Below, in pieces: positions 17,102 to 24,872 of a DNA stretch of 64,000 nt (position 1 is the stretch's first letter; every line of letters begins with the position of its first letter). Made by a program: the position numbers and the translations under genes. A model generated the notes under the pieces. That model was given only the letters and a program-made list of their open reading frames with translations, did no database searches and was not told the DNA's origin. This stretch comes from Leucobacter tardus (GTDB lineage: Bacteria; Actinomycetota; Actinomycetes; Actinomycetales; Microbacteriaceae), in assembly GCF_017583045.1 (NCBI RefSeq), contig NZ_JAGFBF010000005.1, forward strand, positions 558,001-622,000, in the 5' to 3' direction.

Positions 17102-18534
17102 TCGTGCAGTCCCGCCAGTCGTGATCCGAATCGTGCGATAAGTGAGGTGTCTTCCGAGTGCCGTGCCTCTTCCCAGCGGTCGGCGACGCCGAACAGCCGG
17201 TACATGGTGTGCACGCCGGTCCAGCGGATGGGCTCCGGCTCCCACACGCCCGACTCGTGGTCGTTCCACGGCAGGGCGGTGAGCTCGGTCCACTCGCCGC
17301 TCACGCGATCGAGCAGCGTGCGCGCCGCGAGGTTCGTGGCCGTGAGCCCGTGGCCCGCGTAGCCGCGCGCCGTGCCGATGCGCGTCTCGGGATCGAAGAA
17401 GATGCCGGCGCACCAGTCGCGGGTCACGCCGATCGCCCCGCGCCAGGCGTGGTCGATCGTGAAGCGGGTACCGGGGAAGAAGTAGTCGAGGCGATCCTTG
17501 AGCGTCTGGATCGTGGCGTCGTCGACCGCGCCGCGCCCCGGAGTCCCCGAGTTGTACGCGTACGGAGTGCCGCGCCCGCCGATCGCGATCCGCCCGTCGG
17601 CGGTGCGCTGCGCGTAGACGAAGGTGTGCGCGCCGTCGTTCAGGCACTCGAGACCGTTCCAGCCGATCCGCTCCCAGTCGGCGTCGCTCAGCGGAGCCGT
17701 GACGATCATCGAGGAGTTGACGGGAATCAGCTGGCGGCTGCCGAACCCGGGAGCGTCGCTCTCGATCTCGCTGGTGTACGCCTCGACGCAGCTGAGCACC
17801 GTGCGCGCGCGGACCACGCCGCGCGACGCGACAACCGTGCCCGGGGCGATCGATTTCACCGCGGCGCGCTCGAAGATCTGCACACCCTTCGCTTCGACGA
17901 CCTGCGCGAGCCCGAGGGTGAGTTTCGCGGGATCCACGCGCACCGTGTCCCGGTAGAACATGCCGCCGAGTGCGGGCGCGATGTTGATGCGCTGCTGCAG
18001 CTCGTCCGCACTCAGCAGTTCGAGGGAGTCCTCGGCGTAGCCGTTCCGCAGATTCGCGGCGTACGTGCCGCGCATGCGCTTCAGCGCGGCGGGCGTGGTG
18101 GCCGCCTGCAACTGTCCACCACGATGCTGATCGGCGGCGATCCCCTCGACATCGGCGACGCGCAGGGTCTCATCGATCGCGCCGGACATCTCGCGCTGGA
18201 ACGCGCGTACCGCTGCCGACCCGTCACGTCCCTGCCGTTCTGCGTCACGCGCGTACACTGCGCGGTTGCCCGGGATCAGGGTCGAGAGCCACCCGCCGTT
18301 GCGACCGGAGCCGCCGTACCCGACCTGCTCCGCCTCGAGCACGGTGATCTTCCACTCGGGGTGCTGCGTGATCGCGTAGTAGGCGGTCCACAGACCGGTC
18401 AGTCCGCCGCCGACGATGACGAGATCCTGCTCCGTCTCGGGCAGACTCGCGTGGCGGTGCGGATGGTCGGGCGTGTTCGCGGCACTCGCCTGGGTCATCC
18501 AGTGCGAGATGCTGCCGTTCACGAAATCATGCAT
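17098..18534 (-). CDS. FAD-dependent oxidoreductase, DAO family (PuuB/gamma-glutamylputrescine-oxidase-like)
   Basis: A 478-residue flavoprotein. The dinucleotide-binding motif is VIVGGGLTGLWTAYYA near residues 39-54, and the second FAD contact GYGGSGRNGGWLS near 73-85 has the GRNGG form typical of the PuuB/OrdL group of D-amino-acid-oxidase-like enzymes. A C-terminal GYAGHGLTATNLAARTL closes the FAD site. These enzymes oxidise an amine or a gamma-glutamyl amine with O2, giving aldehyde, ammonia and H2O2. A PuuR-like regulator lies just upstream and a peptide carrier is fused to it translationally. Puu-like use of gamma-glutamyl-amines or peptides is likely but not proven. Confidence 0.85.
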   Translation of the reverse strand: MHDFVNGSISHWMTQASAANTPDHPHRHASLPETEQDLVIVGGGLTGLWTAYYAITQHPEWKITVLEAEQVGYGGSGRNGGWLSTLIPGNRAVYARDAERQGRDGSAAVRAFQREMSGAIDETLRVADVEGIAADQHRGGQLQAATTPAALKRMRGTYAANLRNGYAEDSLELLSADELQQRINIAPALGGMFYRDTVRVDPAKLTLGLAQVVEAKGVQIFERAAVKSIAPGTVVASRGVVRARTVLSCVEAYTSEIESDAPGFGSRQLIPVNSSMIVTAPLSDADWERIGWNGLECLNDGAHTFVYAQRTADGRIAIGGRGTPYAYNSGTPGRGAVDDATIQTLKDRLDYFFPGTRFTIDHAWRGAIGVTRDWCAGIFFDPETRIGTARGYAGHGLTATNLAARTLLDRVSGEWTELTALPWNDHESGVWEPEPIRWTGVHTMYRLFGVADRWEEARHSEDTSLIARFGSRLAGLHE

Positions 18535-18607
18535 CGGGTACTCCGTCGTATTCGGTGGGGGTCGTGGTGCGGGTGCTCACGCGGCGCGTGCGGCGCGAGC
18601 CGCGCGC

Positions 18608-19216
18608 TCAGTAGGTCGGGGGCGCCATCGTCCAGAGGACGCGGGCGGAGGCTTCGCCGGTGGCCTCAGCCACTCGGTGCGGTTCATCACTGTGGTAGTG
18701 CAGGGAGTCGAATTCGCCGAGCCGGTAGGTGTCATCACCGACCGTGACCTCGACCGTTCCGGCCAGCACGAGCAGCACCTCTTCCGACGCACCGTGCGTG
18801 TAGGGCGCCACCCCGGTGGAGCCGCCCGGTTCGAAGAGCCCCATGAGCACTTCGAGGTGGTCGAACGCCGACGGCGTGAGCTTGATCTTCGTCGCCCCGT
18901 CGCCGAACGAGAAGCCCTGCGCGTCGGCGAAGCGCTGCACGCGACCGCGTCCGTACTCGTCGACGGGGCGGAAGAGGGCGCCCACGTCGAGCTTCAGTAC
19001 CGAGCAGATGCTCTGCAGTGCTTTGACGCTGGCATTCGCCTGACCGCGTTCGATCTGCGACAGGAAGCCCTGGGTGAGCCCCGACGCCTCGGCGACGTCG
19101 CGGAGGGTCAGGCCGAGCGCCTTGCGACGACGGCGCAGACGGTCGCCGATGCCTGGCTCGGTGGAGCCCGACTCGGAGGGGGACGCTGATGCTTCATTGA
19201 CATCGAGAGATGACAT
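18608..19216 (-). CDS. XRE-family regulator with cupin domain (PuuR-like)
   Basis: A 202-residue regulator. The HTH_3 domain occupies about residues 23-80 (RLRRRRKALGLTLRDVAEASGLTQGFLSQIERG), and a cupin effector domain about 120-195 has the HGASEEVLLVLAGTVEV and SLHYHSDEPHRV strands. This architecture matches PuuR, which controls putrescine use, and similar repressors of amine and amino-acid catabolism. It ends 73 bases before the FAD oxidoreductase start on the same strand. Its own start appears leaderless: TAGATT lies 6 nt before the ATG. The two TTTACTGA sequences just upstream are its probable operator, which implies autoregulation. Confidence 0.88.
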   Translation of the reverse strand: MSSLDVNEASASPSESGSTEPGIGDRLRRRRKALGLTLRDVAEASGLTQGFLSQIERGQANASVKALQSICSVLKLDVGALFRPVDEYGRGRVQRFADAQGFSFGDGATKIKLTPSAFDHLEVLMGLFEPGGSTGVAPYTHGASEEVLLVLAGTVEVTVGDDTYRLGEFDSLHYHSDEPHRVAEATGEASARVLWTMAPPTY

Positions 19217-19222
19217 GCGAGG

Positions 19223-19228
19223 AATCTA
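19223..19228 (-). promoter_or_regulatory. -10 element of the PuuR-like regulator
   Basis: TAGATT on the minus strand, 6 nt before ATG 19216. There is no Shine-Dalgarno sequence in the gap, so the mRNA is probably leaderless. Confidence 0.6.
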
Positions 19229-19235
19229 ACACGGC

Positions 19236-19264
19236 TTTACTGAAATCTCAAAAAAGTTTACTGA
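19236..19264. promoter_or_regulatory. Direct repeat TTTACTGA x2, probable operator
   Basis: Exact octamers TTTACTGA occur at 19236-19243 and 19257-19264. Their starts are 21 bases apart, two helical turns, so both face the same side of the DNA. They lie across the -35 region of the PuuR-like regulator in an A/T-rich patch that stands out from the GC-rich surroundings. A TCTCA/TGAGA inverted pair overlaps them. Binding by the PuuR-like protein is inferred. Confidence 0.6.
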
Positions 19265-19353
19265 GAATGCAGGGGCGTGTGCACGGCGCGAGCGGCTCGG
19301 TGCGCACCCGCGAGTTCAGCCCAGCGTCAGCGCCTTCCGTGCAGACTGTGTCC

Positions 19354-20031
19354 ATGCGTGTGTTGCTCGTGGACGATGAGGTGCGTCTCGCCGAAGGCGT
19401 GCGGCGCGGCCTCGAGGCGGAGGGGTGCGCCGTCGATGTCGCGCACAACGGGGTCGACGGGCTGTGGCGGGCGCGGGAGTTTCGATACGACGTGATCGTG
19501 CTCGATGTCATGATGCCCGGCATGAGCGGATACCTCGTCTGCCAGACCCTGCGCGCGGAGGGCGACTGGACGCCCGTGCTCTTTCTCACCGCCAAGGACG
19601 GCGAGTGGGACGAGGTCGAGGGGCTCGACACCGGCGGCGACGACTGGCTCACGAAGCCGTTCGCTCCCCCGGTGCTGCTCGCCCGGCTTCGGGCGCTCGT
19701 GCGTCGCGGCGGACGGGAGCGCCCGACCGTGCTCGAGGCGGGCGACCTGCGTTTCGATCCCGCCGCGCGCACGGCGCACCGGGGCGACGCCCGACTCGAC
19801 CTCACCGCCCGCGAGATGTCGGTGCTCGAGTTCCTGATGCGACGCCGCGGTGAGGTCGTCACCAAGTACGACGTGCTCGACAACGTGTGGGCCGATGATT
19901 TCGAGGGCGATCCGAACATCGTCGAGGTCTACATCGGCCGTCTGCGCCGCAAGGTTGACCGGCCGTACACGCGCAACGCCATCGAGACCGTGCGGGGCGC
20001 CGGGTACCGTCTGGCGGCCGACGGTGGCTGA
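19354..20031 (+). CDS. Two-component response regulator, OmpR/PhoB family
   Basis: A 225-residue DNA-binding response regulator. The receiver domain has the acidic pair Asp8-Asp9, the phosphorylation site Asp51 in VIVLDVMMPGMSG, Thr79 and Lys101 (LTKPF). The winged helix at about residues 125-222 includes LTAREMSVLEFLMRRRGEVV and GRLRRKVDRP, typical of OmpR/PhoB. I start it at ATG 19354, where the receiver domain begins; CAGACT 6 nt before it may be a -10, so it may be leaderless. It overlaps the kinase gene by 8 bases. The GTTCAG repeats upstream of the 21446 gene are its likely binding site. Confidence 0.92.
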   Translation: MRVLLVDDEVRLAEGVRRGLEAEGCAVDVAHNGVDGLWRAREFRYDVIVLDVMMPGMSGYLVCQTLRAEGDWTPVLFLTAKDGEWDEVEGLDTGGDDWLTKPFAPPVLLARLRALVRRGGRERPTVLEAGDLRFDPAARTAHRGDARLDLTAREMSVLEFLMRRRGEVVTKYDVLDNVWADDFEGDPNIVEVYIGRLRRKVDRPYTRNAIETVRGAGYRLAADGG

Positions 20032-21355
20032 GCGGCGACCACGCCGAGCGTGGTCGGTGCGCACCCGCATCACGGTGGTCGCCGTCGCGGTCGTCGCCGC
20101 CTTGCTCGGGATCGGTGCCGTCGGCACTGTGTGGACCATCGACCGCGTGCTCACCGACCAGATCTCCGCCCAACTCGATGAGGATCTCGACGCGATCGCC
20201 GACGCGGTCGAAGCCGGCGGCGCCTCCGCGGTCAGTGATCAGGACGACGATGTGCTCATCGCCCTGCACACCGGCGCACGCACCGTCGTGAACGACGAAG
20301 ACGCGATCGACCTGCCTGCGCCGAACGACATCGGAGACCGCACCGAGGGGCAGGTCGACGACGATCCGGTCCTGATCCTGACCGAAGAACTCGGCGGCGA
20401 CCTCGGAACGCTCGTCATCGCCCGCTCCACCGAGGAGGTCGGCGACGCCGTGCGCGCCACGACCATGGTGCTCGCGGTCGCCGTGCCGGTCGCGGTCGCG
20501 CTCATCGGCATCGTCGTGTGGGGTGTGGCGGCGCGGGCGCTCGGACCCGTGGACCGGATCCGACGACAGGTCGACCAGGTCGGCGCCGACACGCTCGACC
20601 AGCGCGTGCCCCGTACGGGGAACGACGACGAGATCGACCGACTGGCGTCCACCATGAACCGCATGCTCGATCGCGTCGAAGAGGGGTACCGCACGCGCCA
20701 GCGCTTCGTCAGCGACGCCTCGCACGAGTTGCGCTCGCCGCTCGCGACCATGCGGCAGTACGCCGAACTCGCCCGCGCCCACCCGACCAGCGCCCCGCCC
20801 GACGAACTCGCCGACGTCGTGCTCGGGGAGGGCGCCCGCATGCAGGAGATCGTCGAAGGGCTCCTGCTGCTCGCGAAACTCGATGAGGGATCCGCGCAGT
20901 CGGGCGCCCGCGGCGACGTCGACCTCGACGATCTCGCACTGGCGGAGGTGAGCCGGATCCGTGCTCTCGGCACGGCCTCCACCGACGGCGGTGGCATCGG
21001 ACCCGCGCGCGTCAGCGGTGACGGACGCCTGCTCGCCCGTGCCGTGCGCAACCTCGTGGACAACGCGGTGCGCCACGCGCGCAGCACCATCTCGGTCGGC
21101 ACCTCGACCGCGGGGAGCGCCGCGATGCTCTGGGTCGACGATGACGGGTCGGGAGTTCCCGAAACGGAGCGCGAGCGCGTCTTCGAACGCTTCACCCGAC
21201 TCGATGACGCGCGATCGCGCGATGCCGGCGGCAGCGGGCTCGGCCTCGCGATCGTCGCCGAGATCGTCCGGGCGCACGGCGGGACCGTGCGCGTGGAAAC
21301 CGCTCCCCTGAGTGGGGCACGATTCGTGATCGTGCTGCCCGCGAGCGCCGAGTAG
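20024..21355 (+). CDS. Sensor histidine kinase
   Basis: A 443-residue membrane sensor that pairs with the preceding response regulator. It has a first membrane helix at about residues 16-38, an acidic extracytoplasmic sensor segment of about 105 residues, a second helix at about 145-167, and a HAMP linker. The HisKA box follows, with His234 in SDASHELRSPL, and then the ATPase lobe: NLVDNAVRHA, WVDDDGSGVPE and GSGLGLAIV. The GTG start at 20024 lies inside the end of the regulator gene, giving an 8-base overlap. The sensor region is rich in Asp and Glu and short, so it may sense cations or charged peptides; the signal is not known. Confidence 0.92.
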   Translation: MAERRPRRAWSVRTRITVVAVAVVAALLGIGAVGTVWTIDRVLTDQISAQLDEDLDAIADAVEAGGASAVSDQDDDVLIALHTGARTVVNDEDAIDLPAPNDIGDRTEGQVDDDPVLILTEELGGDLGTLVIARSTEEVGDAVRATTMVLAVAVPVAVALIGIVVWGVAARALGPVDRIRRQVDQVGADTLDQRVPRTGNDDEIDRLASTMNRMLDRVEEGYRTRQRFVSDASHELRSPLATMRQYAELARAHPTSAPPDELADVVLGEGARMQEIVEGLLLLAKLDEGSAQSGARGDVDLDDLALAEVSRIRALGTASTDGGGIGPARVSGDGRLLARAVRNLVDNAVRHARSTISVGTSTAGSAAMLWVDDDGSGVPETERERVFERFTRLDDARSRDAGGSGLGLAIVAEIVRAHGGTVRVETAPLSGARFVIVLPASAE

Positions 21356-21380
21356 CCGCCTCGCACGCAACAGCCGTGCC

Positions 21381-21411
21381 CGCACCTGACACCCGGTTCA
21401 GGTGCGTTCAG
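21381..21411. promoter_or_regulatory. Response-regulator operator: GTTCAG repeats within a CGCACCTGA/TCAGGTGCG dyad
   Basis: Two GTTCAG hexamers (21396-21401 and 21406-21411) are repeated with a 10-base period and share the following xTG (GTTCAGgTG, GTTCAGaTG). This is the layout bound by dimers of OmpR/PhoB-type regulators. The first one also belongs to a perfect 9-bp inverted repeat, CGCACCTGA (21381-21389) and TCAGGTGCG (21398-21406), with an 8-nt loop. The repeats end 22 bases before the likely -10 (CATGCT, 21434-21439) of the next gene, as expected for activation. The dyad could also slow transcription leaving the kinase gene. Confidence 0.65.
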
Positions 21412-21445
21412 ATGGGAGTCAGTGCCGACGCGGCATGCTTGCCGC

Positions 21446-22303
21446 ATGAACACGAACGAGCCCCGCGACCCCGACCAGAACCCCGACCAGGCGGAGACCA
21501 CGCGTCTCCCCGACGCACCGACCACGCCGCCGGCCGCCCCGGCCGCGCACCCGGCCGCGCACCCGGCCGCCGAGAATGCCGGCGCTCATACCCCGCCGAC
21601 TGCTGCGACTCCCCCGGCTGCCCCGACTGCAGCTGCAGCGGAGCGCGAGGAGCGTCGCCGCAAGGCGCGCCCCATCCTGATCGGCGCGGGAGCCGCCGCA
21701 GCGGTCCTGCTGCTCGGCGGAGGCGGCATCGCCATCGGGGCCGCTCTGTCCGACGACGACGAGGATGACCAGGTCTCGCTGACGAACTCGGAGAGCTCCC
21801 CCGGCGTGCAGTCCGACGATTCCGGTCAGTCGGCCGCCCCCGGAGACGACGACGCGGAGGACGACAGCGAGAGCGGAGCCGGAGCCGGAGCCGGTACCGG
21901 CGCCGTACCCGCGGACGCCACGGCGCTGACCGAGGCGATCGACGCCGCGATCGCGGAGGCGAACGGCGAGGGCGCCACCGCCATCGACGTGGAACGCGAC
22001 GGGTACGACGTCGACGTGCAGCTCGCCGACGGCAGCGAACTCGAGGTGCGGGTCGCACTCGACGGTACCGCTACAGCGCGCGAGGGCGACTCCGACACGG
22101 ACGAGGATCCGCTGCTCGACACATCCAAGATGGGTGACATCATCGATGCGGCGCTCGGCGAGGCAGGCGGCGGCACGATCGAGTCCATCTCGACGGACAC
22201 GGGATCAGTCGCATACGAGGTGACGGTCGACATGGGCTACGGCGACGACATCGACATCGACCTGGGCACGAACCTGCAGGTACTGAACACGGACCGCGAC
22301 TGA
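21446..22303 (+). CDS. Membrane-anchored acidic protein with PepSY-like repeats
   Basis: A 285-residue protein with a Pro/Ala-rich cytoplasmic N-terminus (residues 1-70) that includes HPAAHPAA-type repeats. A single membrane helix follows at about 76-98 after RRKAR. The extracytoplasmic part has an Asp/Ser/Gly-rich linker at about 100-155 and then two similar alpha-beta modules (about 160-205 and 225-280), which look like PepSY domains (ALTEAIDAAIAEANGEGATAIDVERDGYDVDV and a second copy). PepSY modules often act as inhibitors or binders in the cell envelope. The gene is immediately downstream of the kinase and has the regulator's probable binding site in its promoter, so it is likely a target of the system. 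CATGCT, 6 nt before the ATG, suggests a leaderless start. Confidence 0.75.
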   Translation: MNTNEPRDPDQNPDQAETTRLPDAPTTPPAAPAAHPAAHPAAENAGAHTPPTAATPPAAPTAAAAEREERRRKARPILIGAGAAAAVLLLGGGGIAIGAALSDDDEDDQVSLTNSESSPGVQSDDSGQSAAPGDDDAEDDSESGAGAGAGTGAVPADATALTEAIDAAIAEANGEGATAIDVERDGYDVDVQLADGSELEVRVALDGTATAREGDSDTDEDPLLDTSKMGDIIDAALGEAGGGTIESISTDTGSVAYEVTVDMGYGDDIDIDLGTNLQVLNTDRD

Positions 22304-22318
22304 GGACCGAATTAAGCG

Positions 22319-22738
22319 TCAGTGCGTGTGCTCGTCGCCGAGCAGCTCGTCGACGAGCACGCGCACTCTCCGCTTGATCTCGTCACGAATCGGTCGCACC
22401 GCCGCGATCCCCTGGCCGGCCGGGTCGTCGAGCTGCCAGTCCTCGTAGCGCTTCCCCGGGAAGATGGGGCACGCGTCACCGCAGCCCATCGTGATGACCA
22501 CGTCGGAGTGCTGCACCGCGTCCGTGGTCAGCACCTGTGGAGACGCGTCGCTCATCTCGATTCCGTCCTCACTCATCGCGGCGACGGCGACCGGGTTGAT
22601 CTCATCGGCAGGGATCGACCCGGCCGAACGGACCTCGATACGCCCCTCGGCGAACGCCCGCAGGTATGCGGCGGCCATCTGCGACCGGCCGGCGTTGTGC
22701 ACGCAGACGAAGAGTACCGATGGTGTCGATGCGATCAT
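22319..22738 (-). CDS. arsC: Arsenate reductase, low-molecular-weight phosphatase type
   Basis: A 139-residue reductase that converts arsenate to arsenite. The P-loop CVHNAGRS has nucleophile Cys12 and Arg18. MGCGDACPIFPG in the middle supplies further cysteines, and DWQLDDPAG holds the general acid. This form matches actinobacterial ArsC enzymes that use mycothiol or thioredoxin. It starts within the arsR stop codon (ATGA, 22735-22738) and is the last gene of the acr3-arsR-arsC operon. Confidence 0.93.
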   Translation of the reverse strand: MIASTPSVLFVCVHNAGRSQMAAAYLRAFAEGRIEVRSAGSIPADEINPVAVAAMSEDGIEMSDASPQVLTTDAVQHSDVVITMGCGDACPIFPGKRYEDWQLDDPAGQGIAAVRPIRDEIKRRVRVLVDELLGDEHTH

Positions 22739-23073
22739 GCAGAGGTCCTTTCAGGAGTGGTCGAGATCGAAGACGGGCCGACGCCCGCGCCCTCGACCGC
22801 GTTGAGCAGCGCCGCCACGAGCGGCTCGCGGCCGGGGGTGACGCGGTACCACACCCACGTACCCCGTCGTTCAGCGCGAAGCAGACCCGCCTCGCGCAGC
22901 ACACGGAGGTGATGGGAGACTGTCGGCTGCGAAACCGCACCGAGCTCGGCAAGGTCGCAGACGCAGCACTCGCCCCGCGGGTCGCTCGCCACCTGAGCGA
23001 GCATGCGCAGTCGAAGTGGATCGGCAAGAGCGCGGAACACCGAGGCGAGGTCGGCTGCGCTCTGATCGCTCAT
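22735..23073 (-). CDS. arsR: Arsenic-responsive repressor, ArsR family
   Basis: A 112-residue winged-helix repressor. The arsenic-sensing cysteines are in GECCVCDL near residues 34-41, just before the recognition helix SQPTVSHHLRVLREAG. It releases DNA when arsenite binds. I start it at 23073 because that ATG overlaps the acr3 stop codon (ATGA); an ATG three codons upstream (23082) is possible. It is the second gene of the operon, so it is made along with the pump it controls. Confidence 0.93.
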   Translation of the reverse strand: MSDQSAADLASVFRALADPLRLRMLAQVASDPRGECCVCDLAELGAVSQPTVSHHLRVLREAGLLRAERRGTWVWYRVTPGREPLVAALLNAVEGAGVGPSSISTTPERTSA

Positions 23074-24134
23074 CCGAACCATCGGCCACGCAACCAGAGC
23101 GACACGTACACAAGCCCCACGAGCACCGGCACCTCGATGAGTGGGCCGACCACCCCGGCGAGCGCCTGCCCGGACGTCGCCCCGAATGCGCCGATGGCGA
23201 CGGCGATCGCGAGCTCGAAGTTGTTGCCCGCGGCGGTGAAGGCGAGTGTCGCGGAACGCGCGTATCCGACCTGCATGGCGCGGCCGAGTGCGAACCCCGC
23301 GAACCACATGATCGCGAAGTAGATGAGGAGGGGCACCGCGATGCGCGCGACATCGCCCGGACGGGCGACAACCGCCTCTCCCTGCAACGCGAACAGCAGA
23401 ACGATCGTGAACAGCAGTCCGTACAGTGCCCAGGGGCCCACGCGGGGCAGGAACCGTGCCTCGTACTGGTGCCGACCCCAGACCCGTTCGCCGATCCACC
23501 GCGAGGCGAACCCGGCGAGCAGAGGAATGCCGAGAAAGACGAGCACGTTCACAGCGATCTGCCCGATAGACACGTCGAGTCCCTGCGAATCGAGACCGAG
23601 CCACCCCGGTACAACTGTGAGGTAGAACCAGCCGAGCAGGGAGAATGCGATGACCTGAAACACGGAGTTCATCGCGACGAGTACCGCCGCAGCCTCCCGA
23701 TCACCGCATGCGAGGTCGTTCCAGATGACGACCATCGCGATGCAACGGGCAAGGCCCACGATAATGAGTCCGGTGCGGTACTCCGGCAGGTCGGGCAGGA
23801 ACACCCAAGCGAGAACGAACATCACGGCCGGCCCGACGATCCAATTGAGCAGGAGCGAGCTGAGCAGGAGGCGTCGGTCACCCGTCACGGCGGCGACGCG
23901 GTCGTAACGCACTTTCGCGAGGACCGGGTACATCATCACGAGCAGACCCAGCCCGATCGGTACCGAAACACCCCCGACCTCGAGGCGCGCAAGAAGCACG
24001 GAGACCGCCGGTACGAACTGACCGAGCAGAATGCCCGCGCCCATCGCCAGACCGATCCACACGGGAAGCCAGCGGTCAAGTGGCGAGAGGCGAACACCCG
24101 AAGCTGACGAGACCGTTACCGTCTGATTCGACAC
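23070..24134 (-). CDS. acr3: Arsenite efflux transporter, ACR3 family
   Basis: A 354-residue membrane pump with about ten hydrophobic helices that expels arsenite. The conserved functional cysteine lies in GLARCIAMVVIWNDLACGD near residue 129, and the family segment TAAGNNFELAIAVAI is at about 300. The start is GTG 24134. There is no ribosome-binding site, and a TTGACG/CAATAT promoter with 17-base spacing ends 6 nt before the GTG, so the mRNA appears leaderless. It leads the operon, with arsR and arsC each joined by ATGA overlaps. Confidence 0.93.
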   Translation of the reverse strand: MSNQTVTVSSASGVRLSPLDRWLPVWIGLAMGAGILLGQFVPAVSVLLARLEVGGVSVPIGLGLLVMMYPVLAKVRYDRVAAVTGDRRLLLSSLLLNWIVGPAVMFVLAWVFLPDLPEYRTGLIIVGLARCIAMVVIWNDLACGDREAAAVLVAMNSVFQVIAFSLLGWFYLTVVPGWLGLDSQGLDVSIGQIAVNVLVFLGIPLLAGFASRWIGERVWGRHQYEARFLPRVGPWALYGLLFTIVLLFALQGEAVVARPGDVARIAVPLLIYFAIMWFAGFALGRAMQVGYARSATLAFTAAGNNFELAIAVAIGAFGATSGQALAGVVGPLIEVPVLVGLVYVSLWLRGRWFG

Positions 24135-24169
24135 ATTTCTATATTGACAAGTATCGAAGTCGACGTCAA
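24127..24169 (-). promoter_or_regulatory. ars operon promoter and dyad operator
   Basis: On the minus strand, TTGACG (24164-24169) and CAATAT (24141-24146) are separated by 17 bases. The gap from CAATAT to the GTG start is 6 nt. An imperfect dyad with arms TTCGATAC (24151-24158) and GTGTCGAA (24127-24134), 7 of 8 positions matching, spans the -10 and the start codon. ArsR binding there would block RNA polymerase directly. Confidence 0.65.
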
Positions 24170-24207
24170 TGCGGAATCACAGTTCCCAGGGCCCGGCAGA
24201 CTCTCAG

Positions 24208-24540
24208 TCAGGCCCCGAAGAGCACCACGCGGTTCCCGTCGGGATCGGTCAGCTGCAGGATCCGCGCCCCGCCGCCCGGTTGCGGACCGTCGTGCACGAA
24301 CCCTCCGGCCGTGAGTCGTGTCGCAGCGGCGTCCAACTCGGACTCACCCAGCACCACCGTTGATCCCCCGGCCCGCTCGGGTTCCGACCACACCTGCAAC
24401 CCGAACCCGTGGCCCAGGTGCCACTCGAGCAGCCCGGACATCGGGCGCGCGTCGGGACCGCGCTCGAACAGATCGCGATACCAGCGCTCCGCGCGATCCA
24501 GGTCGGTGACGGTGCACTGGGCGAGCAGGTGATCGATCAT
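24208..24540 (-). CDS. VOC-family (glyoxalase/bleomycin-resistance-like) protein
   Basis: A 110-residue single VOC domain with two beta-alpha-beta-beta-beta modules. The first begins LAQCTVTDLDRAERWYRDLF and the second holds LTAGGFVHDGPQ and the closing ILQLTDPDGNRVVLFG. Metal ligands are not certain, so it may be an enzyme or a binding protein. It begins within the stop of the preceding hypothetical gene (ATGA, 24537-24540), which ties it to the predicted GTPase operon. No substrate can be named. Confidence 0.8.
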   Translation of the reverse strand: MIDHLLAQCTVTDLDRAERWYRDLFERGPDARPMSGLLEWHLGHGFGLQVWSEPERAGGSTVVLGESELDAAATRLTAGGFVHDGPQPGGGARILQLTDPDGNRVVLFGA

Positions 24541-24872
24541 GCCTGAGTGTCCCATGCCCGCGCGTACTCGTCCATGACGAGCGGCCAGATGAGTGCGCGT
24601 GCGGCATCGATCGATGTCAGCGCTTCGGCCTGCGCACCGGGAACCACGAACTCGTGCGGGATCACACGGCCCGCGCGATCGATGCGCCCCTCGGGGTCTG
24701 CGAAGCGGACCGCGATCCGGTCGCCCGCGGCGCGGCACACCTCGGAGTCGCCGCCCACGCCGCGAAAGGCCGACTCGTACACGGGCAGCGGGTCGGGTTC
24801 TCCCCCGTCGCGGAGGAAGCGGAAGCCCCACGTTCTGCCGCGCGTCGCCCAGATCAGCTCGTCCGGGTTCAT
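24537..24872 (-). CDS. Conserved-looking hypothetical protein in GTPase operon
   Basis: A 111-residue soluble protein whose family I do not recognise. It begins MNPDELIWATRGRTWGFRFL, is rich in aromatic and acidic residues, has a central DPEGRIDRAGRVIPHEFVVPG stretch and ends with the helix SIDAARALIWPLVMDEYARAW. There are no membrane segments or cysteine motifs apart from one Cys. It starts within the GTPase stop codon (ATGA, 24869-24872) and its own stop overlaps the VOC gene start, so it is made in step with both. A role as a partner or effector of the GTPase is inferred from this coupling only. Confidence 0.6.
   Translation of the reverse strand: MNPDELIWATRGRTWGFRFLRDGGEPDPLPVYESAFRGVGGDSEVCRAAGDRIAVRFADPEGRIDRAGRVIPHEFVVPGAQAEALTSIDAARALIWPLVMDEYARAWDTQA

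Noticed and set aside
21381-21406. The CGCACCTGA/TCAGGTGCG dyad as a plain terminator of the kinase gene
   Set aside because: No U-run follows and the arms overlap the GTTCAG direct repeat, so an operator is the better reading. A partial terminator role is not excluded.
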